DNA of 64,000 bases from Aurantiacibacter sp. D1-12. GTDB lineage: Bacteria > Pseudomonadota > Alphaproteobacteria > Sphingomonadales > Sphingomonadaceae. This document shows, one piece after another, positions 1-7,321 of the stretch. The notes under the pieces are model-generated. The model saw nothing but the letters and a program-made list of their open reading frames with translations, did not search any database and was not told the origin of the DNA. The number at the start of each line of letters is the position of its first letter. Positions within the stretch are counted from its first letter, which is position 1. A program made the position numbers and the translations under genes. The stretch covers positions 1-64,000 of the forward strand of contig NZ_JAPJZJ010000004.1 of assembly GCF_028858515.1 (NCBI RefSeq), written 5' to 3'.

Positions 1-83
1 TTCGGGTTCGGGTTCGGGTTCGGGTTCGGGTTCGGGTTCGGGTTCGGGTTCGGGTTCGGGTTCGGGTTCGGGTTCGGGTTCGG
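1..83. repeat. TTCGGG hexanucleotide tandem tract
   Basis: Thirteen perfect TTCGGG units run from the left edge of the window, followed by a degenerate TTCGGC. The true length is unknown because the edge cuts the tract. Read on the minus strand in the frame of the gene that contains it, the unit CCCGAA encodes alternating Pro-Glu. A perfect hexamer tract of this length is prone to slipped-strand length change, but a six-base unit keeps the reading frame, so only the length of the Pro-Glu linker would vary. Confidence 0.95.
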
Positions 84-336
84 CAGGTGGCTCCGGCGGG
101 GAAGGCGGCGTGTCAACAGTAGGGTCGCCGCTGCGCGCAGCCTCGCGCTGCATTTCGGCGGCCAGGAACAGCGCCTTGCCCTGCGCCGCAGTCAGATCAG
201 CATAGGCAGAGATCGAAGCGCTGGCATCGAGATTGGCCCGCGCCACTTCATAGGCCGCGCGGATCGCATCCTTATCCGCAGTCGGCGCTATGCCGAGCGC
301 GGACCATGGCCAGATGGATGCGTCCCCTGTGGTCAA
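1..336 (-). CDS. J-domain-like protein with Pro-Glu repeat, truncated by window edge
   Basis: Open minus-strand frame that runs off the left edge; 112 codons are visible. Translation begins at TTG 336, the only initiator-like codon between the preceding in-frame stop and the conserved region, so the start is uncertain. Residues about 8-30 (WPWSALGIAPTADKDAIRA) resemble helices I-II of a J domain, but no HPD motif follows, so it may be a degenerate J-like module. The N-terminal part ends in a Pro-rich stretch and at least 13 Pro-Glu dipeptides. It begins just after the stop of the DUF2059-like gene, suggesting coupling. The function is unknown and the C-terminal domain is not visible. Confidence 0.6.
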   Translation of the reverse strand, partial: MTTGDASIWPWSALGIAPTADKDAIRAAYEVARANLDASASISAYADLTAAQGKALFLAAEMQREAARSGDPTVDTPPSPPEPPAEPEPEPEPEPEPEPEPEPEPEPEPEPE

Positions 337-345
337 CGTTTTCCG

Positions 346-1212
346 CTAGTCCACTTCTTCCATGATGGCTTCGGCTTCCGCAGCTGCCTCCATCGCATCC
401 ACCATGGCGCCGGACATCATTGCCTCGAGCTGGCCGTCTTCGAGGCCCAGAAGTGCCGAAACCAGCGCCCGATCACGCTCCGCAAGCTGTTCGAACGTGG
501 GGCGCTGAGGTAGCGCTTCGAGTTCTTCCTGCATCGCGGCGAAATCGACCTCCGCAGCCTCGCCCGTGAACCATGGAGAGCTCATCATGGCATTGTAGAT
601 CCGCGGATCATTTGAAATCGAAGTCGATTCTCGCGCGTAGGCAATCCCTGAATCTGTGCGGAGAAAGGCCTCGATATCGCCGAGCTGTTCATCGGTGAAA
701 CGGATAGCGTAGATTTCAGCCAGCGCCTGCCGCATGGCAGGTGCCATCGCCGCTCTCATTTGCGCAATGTAGTCGCGCATGGCCACAGCCTGTACCTCGT
801 GCCGTTCGCGCCATTGCGGATCGAGGATCGCAACTGCCCGCTCGGCCTTGGAAGGGGCCAGATCGTCGTTGTAATAGGCATAGCCCAGTGCGTCATGCAG
901 CGAGTCCAAGGCATTCGGGGCCGGGTAGTCCGCTTCGCTACCCAACAGTCCGCTCAGAATTCCCATCGGCACGCTGTCGGTGCCACCATCCTGCATCACG
1001 ATGTCGACCAGACGTGTGGCGGCCGGGAGACGTGCTTCCTGTTCAGGCGTTAGCGGTTCGACCTCGAAGATTAATTCGTTGCCCACGAAGCCTTCCATCG
1101 CCATCGCTTCTACCGTCGCCGCTTCGACATCGGCTTCGTCCTGCGCGGCGGCAGGCACACACATGCAGGCCAGCGCCACGGCGGCACCGGCACTCGTCAG
1201 CCAATTTGTCAT
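346..1212 (-). CDS. Secreted DUF2059-like protein
   Basis: 288 residues with a cleavable signal peptide: hydrophobic stretch to about residue 20 with AAAQ at the probable cleavage site, so likely periplasmic. The central region near residues 145-200 (IRFTDEQLGDIEAFLRTDSG) matches the usual DUF2059 pattern, a helical domain of unknown function. The C-terminus is very acidic and Ala-rich. A GAGGG ribosome site about 8 bases before ATG 1212 overlaps the stop region of the phosphomannomutase gene upstream, so the two are probably co-transcribed. Assignment to the DUF2059 family is from motif resemblance only. Confidence 0.75.
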   Translation of the reverse strand: MTNWLTSAGAAVALACMCVPAAAQDEADVEAATVEAMAMEGFVGNELIFEVEPLTPEQEARLPAATRLVDIVMQDGGTDSVPMGILSGLLGSEADYPAPNALDSLHDALGYAYYNDDLAPSKAERAVAILDPQWRERHEVQAVAMRDYIAQMRAAMAPAMRQALAEIYAIRFTDEQLGDIEAFLRTDSGIAYARESTSISNDPRIYNAMMSSPWFTGEAAEVDFAAMQEELEALPQRPTFEQLAERDRALVSALLGLEDGQLEAMMSGAMVDAMEAAAEAEAIMEEVD

Positions 1213-1224
1213 AGTCCAGACCCT

Positions 1225-2652
1225 CTAGTGCCCCACGCTTTCGCCGCGCTCGAGGCCACTCAGCGCCAGCTGTTCGTCGATCTGACCCATCAGCCGTTCA
1301 AGCCCCTCTTCTGTATCACTTTCCGCACGCGCCACCAGCACGTCCTGCGTGTTCGAAGCGCGCAGCAGCCACCAGCCGTCGGGTGTGTTGACGCGCACAC
1401 CATCGGTGGAATTGACTTCGAAGTGATCGGGCACACCGCCCCCCGTCATGCGCGCCTTCACCTCATCAATCGCGGCAAATTTGCGGCTTTCGTCGACCTG
1501 GAAGCGCATTTCCGGCGTGTTGAGCATGGGGGGCATTTCGCCGCGAAGCTGGCTCACCGATTTGCCCAGCCGTGCCGAGGCCGCGATCAGGCGCACGCCA
1601 GCATAAAGCGCATCATCAAAGCCATAATAGGTGTCGGCAAAGAATACGTGGCCGCTCATCTCGCCGGCTAGCGGAGAAGAAGTCTCCTTCATTTTGGACT
1701 TAATCAGCGAGTGGCCCGTCTTCCACATAAGTGGCTGACCTCCATGCTCTTTTACGTGATCGAACAGCGCGCGGCTGGCCTTCACATCGGCGATAATCGT
1801 CGCATTAGGTAGTTTCCCGAGGAGGTCCTCGGCGTAAATCATCAGTAGTTGATCACCCCAGATAACGCGGCCTTCACCGTCGATCGCGCCGATCCGGTCG
1901 CCATCGCCGTCAAAGGCAATTCCGAAGTCGAGCGACTTCTCGGCGACCAGGGCCTTCAGGTCTTCCAGGTTCGCCTCAACAGTGGGATCAGGGTGATGGT
2001 TGGGAAAGTTTCCGTCGACATCAGTGTAGAGCAAGTGATGCTCACCCGGCAGCTTCGCCGCGAGCTTTTCGAGCGCGGGACCGGCAGCGCCGTTGCCCGC
2101 ATCCCAGCCGACCTTGAGGCTGGACAGCGCGCCCGCGTCGATTCCGGCAAGCGCGCCGAGCATGCGGTCGACATACTCGTCCAGGATCTCGACTTTCTCG
2201 ACCGTTCCGGCCCCGTCGACCCAATCGCCGGCGGCGGCCATTTTCCCGAGCGTCTGGATGTCACCGCCGAAGAACGGGCGGCCACGAAATACCATTTTGA
2301 AGCCGTTGTAATTGGCGGGATTGTGGCTGCCAGTTATCTGAATGCCGCCGTCCACTTCTTCGGCTGAGGCTTCCGCGTAATAGAGCATCGGGGTCGCCCC
2401 CATGCCGATGCAACGGACGTTGCAGCCGGCGGAGGTAAGCCCTTCGACCAGCGCATGTTCGAGCATGGGAGAGCTGACGCGGCCATCATATCCCACCGCC
2501 ACGAGCGGTACGCGCCTATCGCCAATGTCCCGGACCAGCAGCGTGCCGAAACCGCGACCAATCGCGCGCGCATCATCGGGCCCTAGCGTTTCGCCGATAA
2601 TGCCACGGATGTCGTATTCACGCAGGACAGTGGGGTGGAAGTTGTAAGCCAT
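1225..2652 (-). CDS. Phosphomannomutase/phosphoglucomutase
   Basis: 475-residue alpha-D-phosphohexomutase that interconverts hexose 1- and 6-phosphates for polysaccharide and nucleotide-sugar synthesis. All family signatures are present in order: the phosphoserine loop GSHNP near residue 108, the metal loop FDGDGDRIG near 248, the sugar-specificity loop GEMSGH near 334, and a C-terminal phosphate-binding segment RASNTQD near 432. The GEMSGH form is typical of AlgC/ManB-type dual-specificity enzymes, so substrate preference between mannose and glucose cannot be fixed. It is complete and has an ATG start. Confidence 0.92.
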   Translation of the reverse strand: MAYNFHPTVLREYDIRGIIGETLGPDDARAIGRGFGTLLVRDIGDRRVPLVAVGYDGRVSSPMLEHALVEGLTSAGCNVRCIGMGATPMLYYAEASAEEVDGGIQITGSHNPANYNGFKMVFRGRPFFGGDIQTLGKMAAAGDWVDGAGTVEKVEILDEYVDRMLGALAGIDAGALSSLKVGWDAGNGAAGPALEKLAAKLPGEHHLLYTDVDGNFPNHHPDPTVEANLEDLKALVAEKSLDFGIAFDGDGDRIGAIDGEGRVIWGDQLLMIYAEDLLGKLPNATIIADVKASRALFDHVKEHGGQPLMWKTGHSLIKSKMKETSSPLAGEMSGHVFFADTYYGFDDALYAGVRLIAASARLGKSVSQLRGEMPPMLNTPEMRFQVDESRKFAAIDEVKARMTGGGVPDHFEVNSTDGVRVNTPDGWWLLRASNTQDVLVARAESDTEEGLERLMGQIDEQLALSGLERGESVGH

Positions 2653-2684
2653 TGAGAGGAACCTTTCTTTGGTTCCGCGCTAGC

Positions 2685-2969
2685 TTACCGCACTTCGTGG
2701 GGCAACTCGTCTAACAGCAAATCGCGCGCGGCGTTGGCTTCGTGAACCTGATCATTCGATCCGCCGCGATCCGGATGAACCATGGCTATCAGCCGCTTGT
2801 GCGCTTCCACAATTTCCTGCCTGTTTGCATTTGCCTCCACGCCCAGCAGGCGCCGCGCGCGGAAGATCGCCTGATTGCGGGTCGAAACCTTCGGTTCCCA
2901 CGGCCAACGCCCCATAATCCAGCGGAACAGCAACAGTCCCACACCGATCAGGACGGCAAACCGCATCAT
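2685..2969 (-). CDS. Membrane-anchored J-domain protein
   Basis: 94 residues. An N-terminal hydrophobic helix (about residues 3-16) is followed by a short linker and a C-terminal J domain with the catalytic HPDRGG motif near residue 66. This layout matches the DnaJ-like family related to mitochondrial Tim14/Pam18, which stimulates Hsp70 ATPase at the membrane. It starts two bases after the mipZ stop codon and is probably translated from the same message. The partner Hsp70 is not in this window. Confidence 0.85.
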   Translation of the reverse strand: MMRFAVLIGVGLLLFRWIMGRWPWEPKVSTRNQAIFRARRLLGVEANANRQEIVEAHKRLIAMVHPDRGGSNDQVHEANAARDLLLDELPHEVR

Positions 2970-2971
2970 TT

Positions 2972-3808
2972 TCAGGCAGGCTCCTTCGCCGCTTCGGTTG
3001 CAGGCAGCGCATCCTTCTTGATCTCGCCCGTAAACGGCATCGGCAAGCGCAGGTTTTGCACCAGATTGCGCAGCTCCTGACGCGCGACAAGGTGGCTGGT
3101 GCCCAGTTCACCCAGGTGCCCCTTGTCGAGCAGCGTCAGTCCGCTTGGAAACAGCTCGCGATAGATCACGCGCTCGCTCATGCCCTGCACGGGGCGGAAA
3201 CCTACGCGCTTGGAAAGTTCGGTCAGCGCCTGGTCGATACGCCGCTGGTTACGCGCATCGGTGTAGCCCGTGCGGTTGCGCACCACGACCCAGTCCATCT
3301 CACGCTTGTGCTCTTCCAGCTGCGCGCGGCTGCGTTTGATCCGCGCTTCCCAGATGAGCTCGGCATAGAAGGACAGCTTGCGCACCTTGAAGCTCTCGGC
3401 ATCGACCTGACCGATCAGGTCAAAATCGACGAAGCTGTCGTTCATCGGAGTGACGAGCGTATCAGCGCTGGCGGCGACGTGGCGAGCGAAGGGATCATCG
3501 CGCCCCGGCGTATCGAAGACGAGGAAGTCCATGCCCTCACCAATGCGCGCCGCCTCTTCCTCCAGCGCTTCAATGGTGTCGCCATGACACCTGTCGAAAA
3601 CAGGGCCCGGCAGAGTAGCATTGCGCCGCTTCTGCGTTTCCGCGCGGTTTTCGCAATAACGGAAGAACGTTGCCTGCCGCGTATCGAGATCGAGCGCCGC
3701 GACCTTCGCACCCTGATAGGCGAGCGCCACCGCGACGTGCACTGCCGTGGTCGACTTGCCCGTTCCGCCTTTTTCGTTGGCAAAGACAATACGATGAGGC
3801 GTGGTCAC
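2972..3808 (-). CDS. mipZ: ParA-family ATPase MipZ, division-site positioning
   Basis: 278 residues. The deviant Walker A motif NEKGGTGKST sits at residues 10-19, with LDLDTRQ in the A' region and FDTPGRDD as Walker B. The long insert after the core and conserved C-terminal region match MipZ rather than chromosomal ParA. In alphaproteobacteria MipZ forms gradients from the poles via ParB and inhibits FtsZ, placing the septum at midcell. No parB lies beside it, which is normal for mipZ. It is divergent from panC with about 70 bases between their starts. Confidence 0.88.
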   Translation of the reverse strand: MTTPHRIVFANEKGGTGKSTTAVHVAVALAYQGAKVAALDLDTRQATFFRYCENRAETQKRRNATLPGPVFDRCHGDTIEALEEEAARIGEGMDFLVFDTPGRDDPFARHVAASADTLVTPMNDSFVDFDLIGQVDAESFKVRKLSFYAELIWEARIKRSRAQLEEHKREMDWVVVRNRTGYTDARNQRRIDQALTELSKRVGFRPVQGMSERVIYRELFPSGLTLLDKGHLGELGTSHLVARQELRNLVQNLRLPMPFTGEIKKDALPATEAAKEPA

Positions 3809-3877
3809 TTCGGCTCTTTCTCTTGCAGCGATGCGCGGCTAGCCTGCGCGCAATCAATCTAGCCAAGGCATGCACCC

Positions 3878-4726
3878 ATGCAAACCGTCTCGACAATTGT
3901 TAATCTTAGGGAAGCTGTGGATGAATTGCGTAGTCGTAGAAGCGTCGCGCTCGTGCCAACGATGGGCGCGCTGCACGACGGGCACCTGACGCTGATGCGC
4001 GAAGCGGCGAAGCATGCCGATCACGTGGTCGCATCGATCTTCGTCAATCCACGCCAGTTTGGACCTAATGAGGACCTCGACGCCTATCCACGCCAGCTTG
4101 CCGAGGATTCGGCCAAGCTGGAGGGCGAGGGCGTTGCGCTGCTGTGGCATCCCACGGTCGAGGCGATGTATCCGCAGGGCTATTCCACCAACGTGAGCGT
4201 CAGCGGCGTGTCAGCAGGGCTGTGCGGCGGTGATCGCCCTGGCCACTTCGATGGCGTGGCGACAGTGGTGTGCAAACTGTTCAATCAGGTCCGCCCCGAT
4301 ATGGCTTTCTTCGGTGAAAAAGACTGGCAGCAACTTGCAGTGATCCGCCGCATGGCGCGTGATCTTGATCTGAGCTTGCCCCACGTCGATGCGATCCACG
4401 GTGTTCCCACCGTGCGCGAGGCAGATGGCCTCGCGATGAGCAGCCGCAACGCCTACCTTTCGCCGGAAGAGCGCGAAGCCGCCGGAACCCTGCCGCGCGC
4501 GATGAAAGAGGCGATTGCGCGGATTGTCGAAGGGCAGGAGGTCGCGCCCACGCTCGCCATGCTGGAGGACGAATTGCTGGGCGCGGGCTTTGCCTCCATC
4601 GACTATGCCGAGTTACGCGACGCGGATTCGGTCGAGCTGCTCCACGCGAACAACGGTAACGCCCGCCTGTTCGTAGCGGCGCGGATTGGCAAGCCTCGGC
4701 TGATCGACAATATGGCGGTCGTATAA
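3878..4726 (+). CDS. panC: Pantoate--beta-alanine ligase
   Basis: 282 residues; ATP-dependent condensation of pantoate with beta-alanine, the last step of pantothenate (vitamin B5) synthesis in the cytoplasm. Visible motifs are PTMGALHDGH near residue 28 (nucleotide-binding HIGH-like), FVNPRQF near 56, GEKDWQQL near 147 and MSSRNAYLSPEER near 187. Length is normal. The stop codon TAA overlaps the ATG of the following lipoprotein gene by one base (TAATG), so the two are translationally coupled. Confidence 0.96.
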   Translation: MQTVSTIVNLREAVDELRSRRSVALVPTMGALHDGHLTLMREAAKHADHVVASIFVNPRQFGPNEDLDAYPRQLAEDSAKLEGEGVALLWHPTVEAMYPQGYSTNVSVSGVSAGLCGGDRPGHFDGVATVVCKLFNQVRPDMAFFGEKDWQQLAVIRRMARDLDLSLPHVDAIHGVPTVREADGLAMSSRNAYLSPEEREAAGTLPRAMKEAIARIVEGQEVAPTLAMLEDELLGAGFASIDYAELRDADSVELLHANNGNARLFVAARIGKPRLIDNMAVV

Positions 4727-6204
4727 TGATGCGCGGCGGCACAATCATCGCTGTTCTGGCCGCGCTGATGCTATCGGCCTGCGCAAACGAGGTCGAGGTG
4801 GAGCCACCGCCGCGTGTCGAGGACCCTCCGGTCTTCGGTGATCAGATGTCGACCATGCAGGTGCCGCTCGAGATCTCGCTGGACGAGGTCCAGCGCGCGC
4901 TCGAACAACGCACTCCGCGGCGGCTTTGGCGGATGAACGAGCGCCGTAGTGACTGCATTCCCGCCACCCGCGTGCGCCCGCTCGGCCTTGAGTTCAACGT
5001 CACACCCAATATCGCCTGCACGATCATCGGAGAGGCAAGGCGCGGCAGCATCCGCTTGTCCGGAAGCGGCGACCGGCTGACGATCCGGTTGCCCATTAAT
5101 GCCACCGTGCGCGCCGAGGATATTGGCGACATCATCAGCGGCGAAACGGCCGATGCATCGGCCGATGTCGTGCTCAATGCCCGCCTTTCCATGACCGAAA
5201 ACTGGGGCCTGCGCGCCGATCTCGATCTCGACTACGCATGGTCTGAGGAGCCGGGCATCGATTTCCTGGGCCAGCGCATCAACTTTACCAGCAGGGTCGA
5301 TGAGGAGCTCGACAGCATCATCCGCGATATCGAACGCGAGCTGGAGCGAACCCTCGCGCGCATTTCTGCGCGCCCGCTGGTGGAGGACGCATGGCAAAAG
5401 GGCTTTACCACCGTCTCGCTCAACGCGGAGAACCCGCCCGCTTGGCTACGTATCACACCGCAACGGCTCGGCGTTACCGGATACAATGTGCGCGGACGCA
5501 ATCTGACGGTGAACGTGGCGCTGGAAGCACGCACAGAAACAATGATTGGCGAGCGTCCCGACCCCGCCCAACCCGGACCGCTGCCTACGCTGGCACGCGA
5601 TTTCGCCGGAAGCGGCATTCAGGTCGCAGTGCCCGTGCTGGTCGATTATGCCCAGCTGGAACCGGTGCTTCTGCGCGAATTGCGCGAGTTCGCGAAAGAC
5701 GGGATTACCCTGCCACGCGTGGGCATGGTCGATGCCGAGTTTTCAGCCGTCGAGATCTACGCGACGCAGGATCGCAGGCTAGCCGTGGGGATCACCGCGA
5801 CCGTAACCCCGCGCGAAGGTGTGGCGGCGCGCTATGGCGAGGCGGACGGACAGGTGTGGCTGACTGGAGAGCCGTACAACGCGCCCGACAGCGCCGTGAT
5901 CGCTATCCGCAATCTCGCCATCCACGGCGATACCGATCGCAACACCGTCGACCTGCTGATCGCATTGCTGGGTGACGAGCAGGTCCGCGCAACCATCGAA
6001 GCGGCTCTGGTCGGCGATTTCAGCGCGGATTACGAACGAATCATCGGCGATGCGCGCGAAGCGGTGAGCGAGCTGGAAAGTGGCCCCGTCACACTGAACC
6101 TCGAGATCGACGAAGTGCGTCACGGGCGCGTTCGCGCAACGGGCGCGGGGTTGTTCCTGCCGGTAGAAGTGACCGGCAGTGGAAGGTTGCGCGTTAGTTT
6201 GTAG
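4726..6204 (+). CDS. DUF4403-like lipoprotein
   Basis: 492 residues with a lipoprotein signal: hydrophobic segment and lipobox LSAC, with the lipidated Cys near residue 19. The mature part is a long beta-rich sequence with two related halves, and the segment around residues 90-100 (NVTPNIACTI) resembles the DUF4403 family, whose role is unknown. Probably anchored in the outer membrane facing the periplasm. It is coupled to panC by a one-base overlap, though no functional link is evident. Repeat element A begins only six bases after its stop codon. Confidence 0.72.
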   Translation: MMRGGTIIAVLAALMLSACANEVEVEPPPRVEDPPVFGDQMSTMQVPLEISLDEVQRALEQRTPRRLWRMNERRSDCIPATRVRPLGLEFNVTPNIACTIIGEARRGSIRLSGSGDRLTIRLPINATVRAEDIGDIISGETADASADVVLNARLSMTENWGLRADLDLDYAWSEEPGIDFLGQRINFTSRVDEELDSIIRDIERELERTLARISARPLVEDAWQKGFTTVSLNAENPPAWLRITPQRLGVTGYNVRGRNLTVNVALEARTETMIGERPDPAQPGPLPTLARDFAGSGIQVAVPVLVDYAQLEPVLLRELREFAKDGITLPRVGMVDAEFSAVEIYATQDRRLAVGITATVTPREGVAARYGEADGQVWLTGEPYNAPDSAVIAIRNLAIHGDTDRNTVDLLIALLGDEQVRATIEAALVGDFSADYERIIGDAREAVSELESGPVTLNLEIDEVRHGRVRATGAGLFLPVEVTGSGRLRVSL

Positions 6205-6209
6205 GATCT

Positions 6210-6484
6210 TTGTTTTTCGCCCCGACCTCCGTCAGTGCGTCCTCGCTAGACTATTTGCTTAACCTCAAGCGCCGGCGTTCGCCCTGGCGGGCCGTGCTCC
6301 GCAACACGGTAGTTGGCTTACTCCCGGTTCTTGGAACAATCTGTCAGCCTTGCGCTGAAATCGGGCGCGACTAGCGCTCGACAGAGCCCGACTGGGCGAC
6401 CGCAGGTGCCTCGAAACGAAGGCATCAGCCGAGTGGAGAGAATAGCACCGAGGACGAAAGCGCGGAGGCGCTTTCGAAAAACAA
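6210..6484. repeat. Composite palindromic repeat, copy A (both arms)
   Basis: 275 bp between the DUF4403-like gene and tRNA-Gly, bounded by perfect 10-bp inverted ends TTGTTTTTCG (6210-6219) and CGAAAAACAA (6475-6484). The right end carries a hairpin of 9+9 bases (6455-6463 with 6468-6476) around loop GGAG. The left end carries the same structure inverted (6218-6226 with 6231-6239) with one mismatch and one G-U pair. The middle aligns with copy D in reverse orientation (shared blocks CTCCG..ACACGGTA, CCCGGTTCTTGG and GGGCGCGACTAGCGC). The short open frame 6313-6498 is repeat-derived. This element fills the roughly 300-base gap between genes. Confidence 0.85.
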
Positions 6485-6511
6485 GGATTCCTAAATAACC
6501 GAAGGGGATTT

Positions 6512-6585
6512 TGGAGCGGGTAAGGGGAATCGAACCCCTCTAGCTAGCTTGGAAGGCTAGAGCATTACCACTATGCTATACCCGC
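6512..6585 (-). tRNA. tRNA-Gly (anticodon TCC)
   Basis: Cloverleaf on the minus strand: acceptor GCGGGTA pairs with TACCCGC, the anticodon stem CTAGC/GCTAG encloses loop CTTCCAA with anticodon TCC, and the T loop reads GGTTCGATTCC. The 3' CCA is encoded (complement at 6512-6514). Repeat element A ends 27 bases beyond the 3' end. Confidence 0.96.
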
Positions 6586-6614
6586 ACCCGAATGGGCCTG
6601 TCAGGCCGGAAGGC

Positions 6615-6644
6615 CGATTGCCACCAGCATGCCCCCTACGTCAA
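6615..6644 (-). promoter_or_regulatory. Possible tRNA-Gly promoter
   Basis: On the minus strand a TTGACG hexamer (6639-6644) is followed 18 bases later by CAATCG (6615-6620), about 30 bases before the mature tRNA 5' end. The -35-like box is good and the -10-like box is weak. A GGCCT/AGGCC hairpin lies between it and the tRNA. Confidence 0.35.
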
Positions 6645-6653
6645 GCAAGTAAA

Positions 6654-7304
6654 TCAATCGCTGCGGTTTGCGCTGCCTGATGTGCTTGTCGCGCGCGGTG
6701 ACGGGCTCGTTGCACGGCGGGGCGGAGCGATGCTCAGCTCCACACGGCGGTTCTGGCGGCGGCCCGCTTCGTTCGGCGTACCATCGGGGCGAGCATTGGG
6801 TGCGACGGGGTTCTGCTCGCCGAAAGCGATCACCTCGATCCGCTCGTCATCCACGCCATATTCCACCAGCCATGCAGCCACCGCTTCGGCGCGGGCGCGG
6901 GAAGAGCGAAGGTTCGCCTGGTCATTGCCGCTCGAATCGGTGTGGCCGCCAAGGATGATCGGCCAGTCCTCGTCCATCGCATCGCTTGAAAGTGCGCTGA
7001 CCAACAAGCGTTCGCCCGCCCGCGTAAGCTCCGGACCATCAGGGAAAGGAATGGTCGCCGTGAAAGGCTCCGCAGGTTCTTCTGCCGCCTCCTCTTCAGG
7101 CGCGATGTCCTCGCGGATGATTGATCCTGTCTCGGTAGGGGCAGGCGAAGGTGTCGGCTCTGCCGCGTCCGTCGCTTCGGCGGTTTGCCCGGCGGCGGGT
7201 TCACCATCCGCACCATCGCGGCGCACTTCGCACGCGGATAGCGCCACGGCGAGCGTTAAAATAGCCAGTGCGCGGCTTGCAGGGTTTATGAGGCGGTTTG
7301 CCAT
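6654..7304 (-). CDS. OmpA-family lipoprotein (peptidoglycan-binding)
   Basis: 216 residues from ATG 7304. The hydrophobic N-terminus ends in lipobox LSAC, marking a lipoprotein. A Pro/Ala/Glu-rich linker follows, then a C-terminal OmpA-like domain with GGHTDSSGND, RAEAV and NRRVEL, the residues that bind diaminopimelate in peptidoglycan. It likely tethers the outer membrane to the cell wall. An alternative start ATG 7325 overlaps the stop of the antiporter gene (ATGA) but would add seven residues ahead of the signal peptide. It lies directly downstream of the antiporter. Confidence 0.85.
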   Translation of the reverse strand: MANRLINPASRALAILTLAVALSACEVRRDGADGEPAAGQTAEATDAAEPTPSPAPTETGSIIREDIAPEEEAAEEPAEPFTATIPFPDGPELTRAGERLLVSALSSDAMDEDWPIILGGHTDSSGNDQANLRSSRARAEAVAAWLVEYGVDDERIEVIAFGEQNPVAPNARPDGTPNEAGRRQNRRVELSIAPPRRATSPSPRATSTSGSANRSD

Positions 7305-7321
7305 ATCACTTGTCCAAATCA

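Noticed and set aside
1-83. TTCGGG tract as a CRISPR or telomere-like array
   Set aside because: There are no spacers, and the tract lies inside a coding frame as Pro-Glu codons.
6313-6498. A 61-codon frame with GATSARQSPTGRPQ-like sequence
   Set aside because: The codons come from repeat copy A and the same peptide reappears from copy D. It is repeat sequence rather than a gene.
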